From positions 1 to 42,972 of the forward strand of contig NZ_JABBGI010000035.1 of the NCBI RefSeq assembly GCF_012927325.1: DNA of 42,972 bases, read 5' to 3'. A program made the translations under genes and the position numbers. Origin of the DNA: Chryseobacterium antibioticum. GTDB taxonomy: Bacteria; Bacteroidota; Bacteroidia; Flavobacteriales; Weeksellaceae. This document shows, one piece after another, positions 41,250-42,972 of this stretch. Below the pieces are notes generated by a model, which was given only the letters and a program-made list of their open reading frames with translations, did not search any database and was not told the origin of the DNA. Positions within the stretch are counted from its first letter, which is position 1; each line of letters starts with the position of its first letter.

Positions 41250-41282
41250 AGCCCTGGATTTACGGTCCGGGGCTTTTTTTTT
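41250..41282 (+). terminator. Rho-independent terminator after the pRiA4-like gene
   Basis: AGCCCTGGA (41250-41258) pairs with TCCGGGGCT (41266-41274), with one G-U wobble, followed by nine Ts. Confidence 0.85.
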
Positions 41283-41352
41283 ATGCCAATGACGAATTTG
41301 CTTCACAAGTCAAAGCTGAATTGTAAAGCCTTCCGTAAATTTGAATAACTTT

Positions 41353-41387
41353 ATTCACTATTCACTATTCACTATTCACTATTCACT
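41353..41387. repeat. Tandem heptamer repeat (ATTCACT x 5)
   Basis: Five perfect copies of ATTCACT lie between the terminator and the promoter of the GH13 gene. The unit length matches the GATGAAT tract at 26932-26962, though the units differ. Confidence 0.92.
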
Positions 41388-41422
41388 ATCACCTTTCTCA
41401 TCTTTCATAAAAAAACATTCCT

Positions 41423-41430
41423 TACTTTTG
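41423..41430 (+). promoter_or_regulatory. -7 promoter element (TACTTTTG) of the GH13 gene
   Basis: The TAnnTTTG match lies 14 bases before the start codon. No TTG is visible at the -33 position. Confidence 0.5.
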
Positions 41431-41444
41431 TTAAAAATAGATGA

Positions 41445-42791
41445 ATGAAGAAATTAATTCTGCTAGCAATAATTGGTCTGGGAATTGTTTCCTGTACCAC
41501 TCAAAACACAATAAACACTATGGATTTGCCGAAAGAATGGAAGCGCACAACCAATATATACGAAGTAAACGTTAGACAATATACCCCTGAAGGAACATTC
41601 AAAGCATTTGAAAAAGAAATGCCCCGTCTGAAAAAAATGGGAGTCAGAACACTTTGGTTCATGCCTATAACGCCCATTGCCAAGCAGAACAAAAAAGGAA
41701 GTCTGGGAAGCCCTTATGCTGCCTCAGATTATACTTCCATTAATCCTGAATTTGGGACAATGAATGATTTCAAACATATGATCAATGAGGCCCACAGATT
41801 GGGATTCAAAGTGATCATAGACTGGGTTGCCAATCATACAGGATGGGATCATGTCTGGACAAAAACACATCCCGAATTTTACTTGAAAGATCCCGATGGA
41901 AAATTTCATATTGCTTCCGGAATGGATGATATCATTGAACTGGATTATAAAAATCAGGAGATGAGGCTCGCCATGATTGATGCGATGAAATTCTGGGTGA
42001 AAGAAACCGGTATAGATGGTTTCAGATGCGACCTTGCTTCCTGGGTGGAAGTCGATTTCTGGCAGCAGGTGCGTCCGGAAGTGGAAAAAATAAAACCGCT
42101 CTTCTGGTTGGGGGAATTTGACGAACTGGAAAGCCCTGAATATGGAAAAGTATTTGACGCGAGCTATTCATGGAAATGGATGCACAAATCTGCAGATTAT
42201 TATAAAAAAAATGAGCCTCTTCAGGAACTTAAAGATCTGTTATTACAATATTCGAAGATTGGCGACAACTCAATGAGAGCCTGGTTTACGGCCAATCATG
42301 ACGAGAATTCCTGGAACGGAACTGAATACGAAAAATATGGAGTGATCACGAAACCAATGGCTGTATTCTCCGCAACCTGGAACGGCGTCCCATTATTGTA
42401 TTCCGGCCAGGAACTTCCCAATATGAAAAGACTGGAGTTTTTTGAAAAAGATGCGATCAAGTGGACCAATACCTACCAGATGGCTGAATTTTATAAAACC
42501 TTACTCGAGTTAAAAAGCTCCAACCCTGCATTAAGAGGCGGAGATCCCAATGTTTCGACTTATCTGCTGAACACAACAGCTAATGACAAAATCCTGGCTT
42601 ACGTAAGAAAGAACGGAAAAGACGAAGTGCTGGTCGTTTTGAATATGTCAAAAGAACCGGTCAACTTCAGCATCGAAGATCAAAATCTTTCAGGAACATT
42701 CAGGAATATTTTTGACCGGACAAAAAGAGATTTTGGCGACGGAAAAGATTTCACATTTAAGGTCTCAGATTACGCAGTTTTTGAAAAATAA
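41445..42791 (+). CDS. GH13 alpha-amylase family lipoprotein
   Basis: The 448-residue protein has a lipoprotein signal (VSC, Cys17). A GH13 TIM barrel follows: KMGVRTLWFMPITPIA, VIIDWVANHTG, the nucleophile Asp196 in DGFRCDLAS, the acid/base Glu224 in WLGEFDE and the transition-state stabiliser Asp286 in TANHDEN. All three catalytic carboxylates are present. A C-terminal beta domain (about residues 365-448) resembles the amylase domain C. Such enzymes hydrolyse or rearrange alpha-1,4 or 1,6-glucans. The Cys17 anchor places it in the periplasm or on the outer membrane, and the exact specificity is not readable. No typical SusC/SusD-like neighbours are in the window. Confidence 0.92.
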   Translation: MKKLILLAIIGLGIVSCTTQNTINTMDLPKEWKRTTNIYEVNVRQYTPEGTFKAFEKEMPRLKKMGVRTLWFMPITPIAKQNKKGSLGSPYAASDYTSINPEFGTMNDFKHMINEAHRLGFKVIIDWVANHTGWDHVWTKTHPEFYLKDPDGKFHIASGMDDIIELDYKNQEMRLAMIDAMKFWVKETGIDGFRCDLASWVEVDFWQQVRPEVEKIKPLFWLGEFDELESPEYGKVFDASYSWKWMHKSADYYKKNEPLQELKDLLLQYSKIGDNSMRAWFTANHDENSWNGTEYEKYGVITKPMAVFSATWNGVPLLYSGQELPNMKRLEFFEKDAIKWTNTYQMAEFYKTLLELKSSNPALRGGDPNVSTYLLNTTANDKILAYVRKNGKDEVLVVLNMSKEPVNFSIEDQNLSGTFRNIFDRTKRDFGDGKDFTFKVSDYAVFEK

Positions 42792-42972
42792 AGAGGCATG
42801 AAATGCAGGTTGAAATATTCAAACTGTTATAAATAATCAATAGGGCGGGCTAAAGCCCAATGTCATTAAGTTAGTAAAATATCACAAGCTATCCTTTTGA
42901 TTTTTAGAGACTATGGGTTTAGCTCTTGCTCTATATTTACCTATATTTCTTTTGTTTGATCTCTGAGGTCTT
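42792..42972. other. Intergenic end of window
   Basis: No gene is visible in the last 181 bases apart from the repeat at 42846-42873. The tail is AT-rich. Confidence 0.5.
42846..42873. repeat. Palindrome-containing intergenic repeat, copy 2 (inverted)
   Basis: Exact 28-base reverse complement of 98-125. It contains the palindrome GGGCTAAAGCCC. Its orientation is opposite to copy 1, so the window is flanked by inverted copies 42.7 kb apart. Confidence 0.8.

Noticed and set aside
98..42873. Terminal inverted repeats of a 42.7-kb transposon
   Set aside because: No transposase or integrase is present and the interval is full of core genes; the repeat family also has relatives at other sites within the window.

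Overview
The window looks like chromosomal DNA of a flavobacterium, most likely Chryseobacterium or a close relative. This rests on low GC, repeated TAnnTTTG promoter elements with an upstream TTTG/TTG, a secreted nuclease ending in a T9SS-type sorting domain, TonB-dependent receptors paired with lipoproteins, and a Bacteroidota-type (T6SS-iii) TssD and VgrG. The genus is inferred from remembered family resemblance; no search was run. I saw no rRNA, tRNA, CRISPR array, transposase or prophage.

Layout. Positions 1-2820 hold translation and tRNA genes: a Sua5/YrdC enzyme, an NTF2-like protein and a CCA/poly(A) nucleotidyltransferase, ending in two strong hairpins. Positions 2879-6030 (minus) form a vitamin B12 uptake unit: promoter, cobalamin riboswitch, BtuB-like receptor and a BtuG-like beta-propeller lipoprotein. 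Positions 6304-8241 hold cytidine deaminase, an Old Yellow Enzyme and a DUF2752 protein.

Positions 8366-about 21900 are the accessory core. A type VI secretion tube protein (TssD) and spike (VgrG) are followed by a tiny VgrG-tail-like protein, a DUF2931 lipoprotein, a DUF2235 lipase-like effector with an intact Ser-Asp-His set, a small membrane protein, a LysM protein, an unrecognised exported protein, a PAAR-like DUF4280 protein and a 944-residue protein with no signal peptide. That last protein has an internal OmpA-type domain, a single hydrophobic segment, a Lys-rich stretch and a beta-rich C-terminus. Lipoproteins and membrane proteins follow it with almost no gaps. No sheath, baseplate, membrane-complex or ClpV gene is present, so I read this as an effector/immunity island served by an apparatus encoded elsewhere. 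Positions 21993-23750 hold a GIDE-LemA-membrane protein operon.

Positions 23833-30615 are a mix: T9SS-exported endonuclease I, a DUF5522-DUF4136 operon, a tiny HExxH membrane protein, a PLP-dependent ACC deaminase/D-cysteine desulfhydrase-like enzyme, a GH73 glucosaminidase with LysM repeats, and hemL. Positions 30930-34500 carry two paralogous amidohydrolases around an AraC regulator; the second copy is broken by a stop codon and a frameshift. Positions 34649-38547 (minus) pair a TonB-dependent receptor with a beta-helix-like lipoprotein, divergent from a PhoB/PhoR-like two-component system (38740-40500). The window ends with a pRiA4 ORF-3-like protein and a GH13 lipoprotein.

The most interesting part is the type VI module, especially the 944-residue OmpA-containing candidate effector with its lipoprotein neighbours. 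Smaller points are the phoR-like TTG start inside a perfect inverted repeat, a Lys-Leu in place of Lys-Pro in its response regulator, a possibly leaderless mini-metalloprotease, and the double lesion in the second amidohydrolase.
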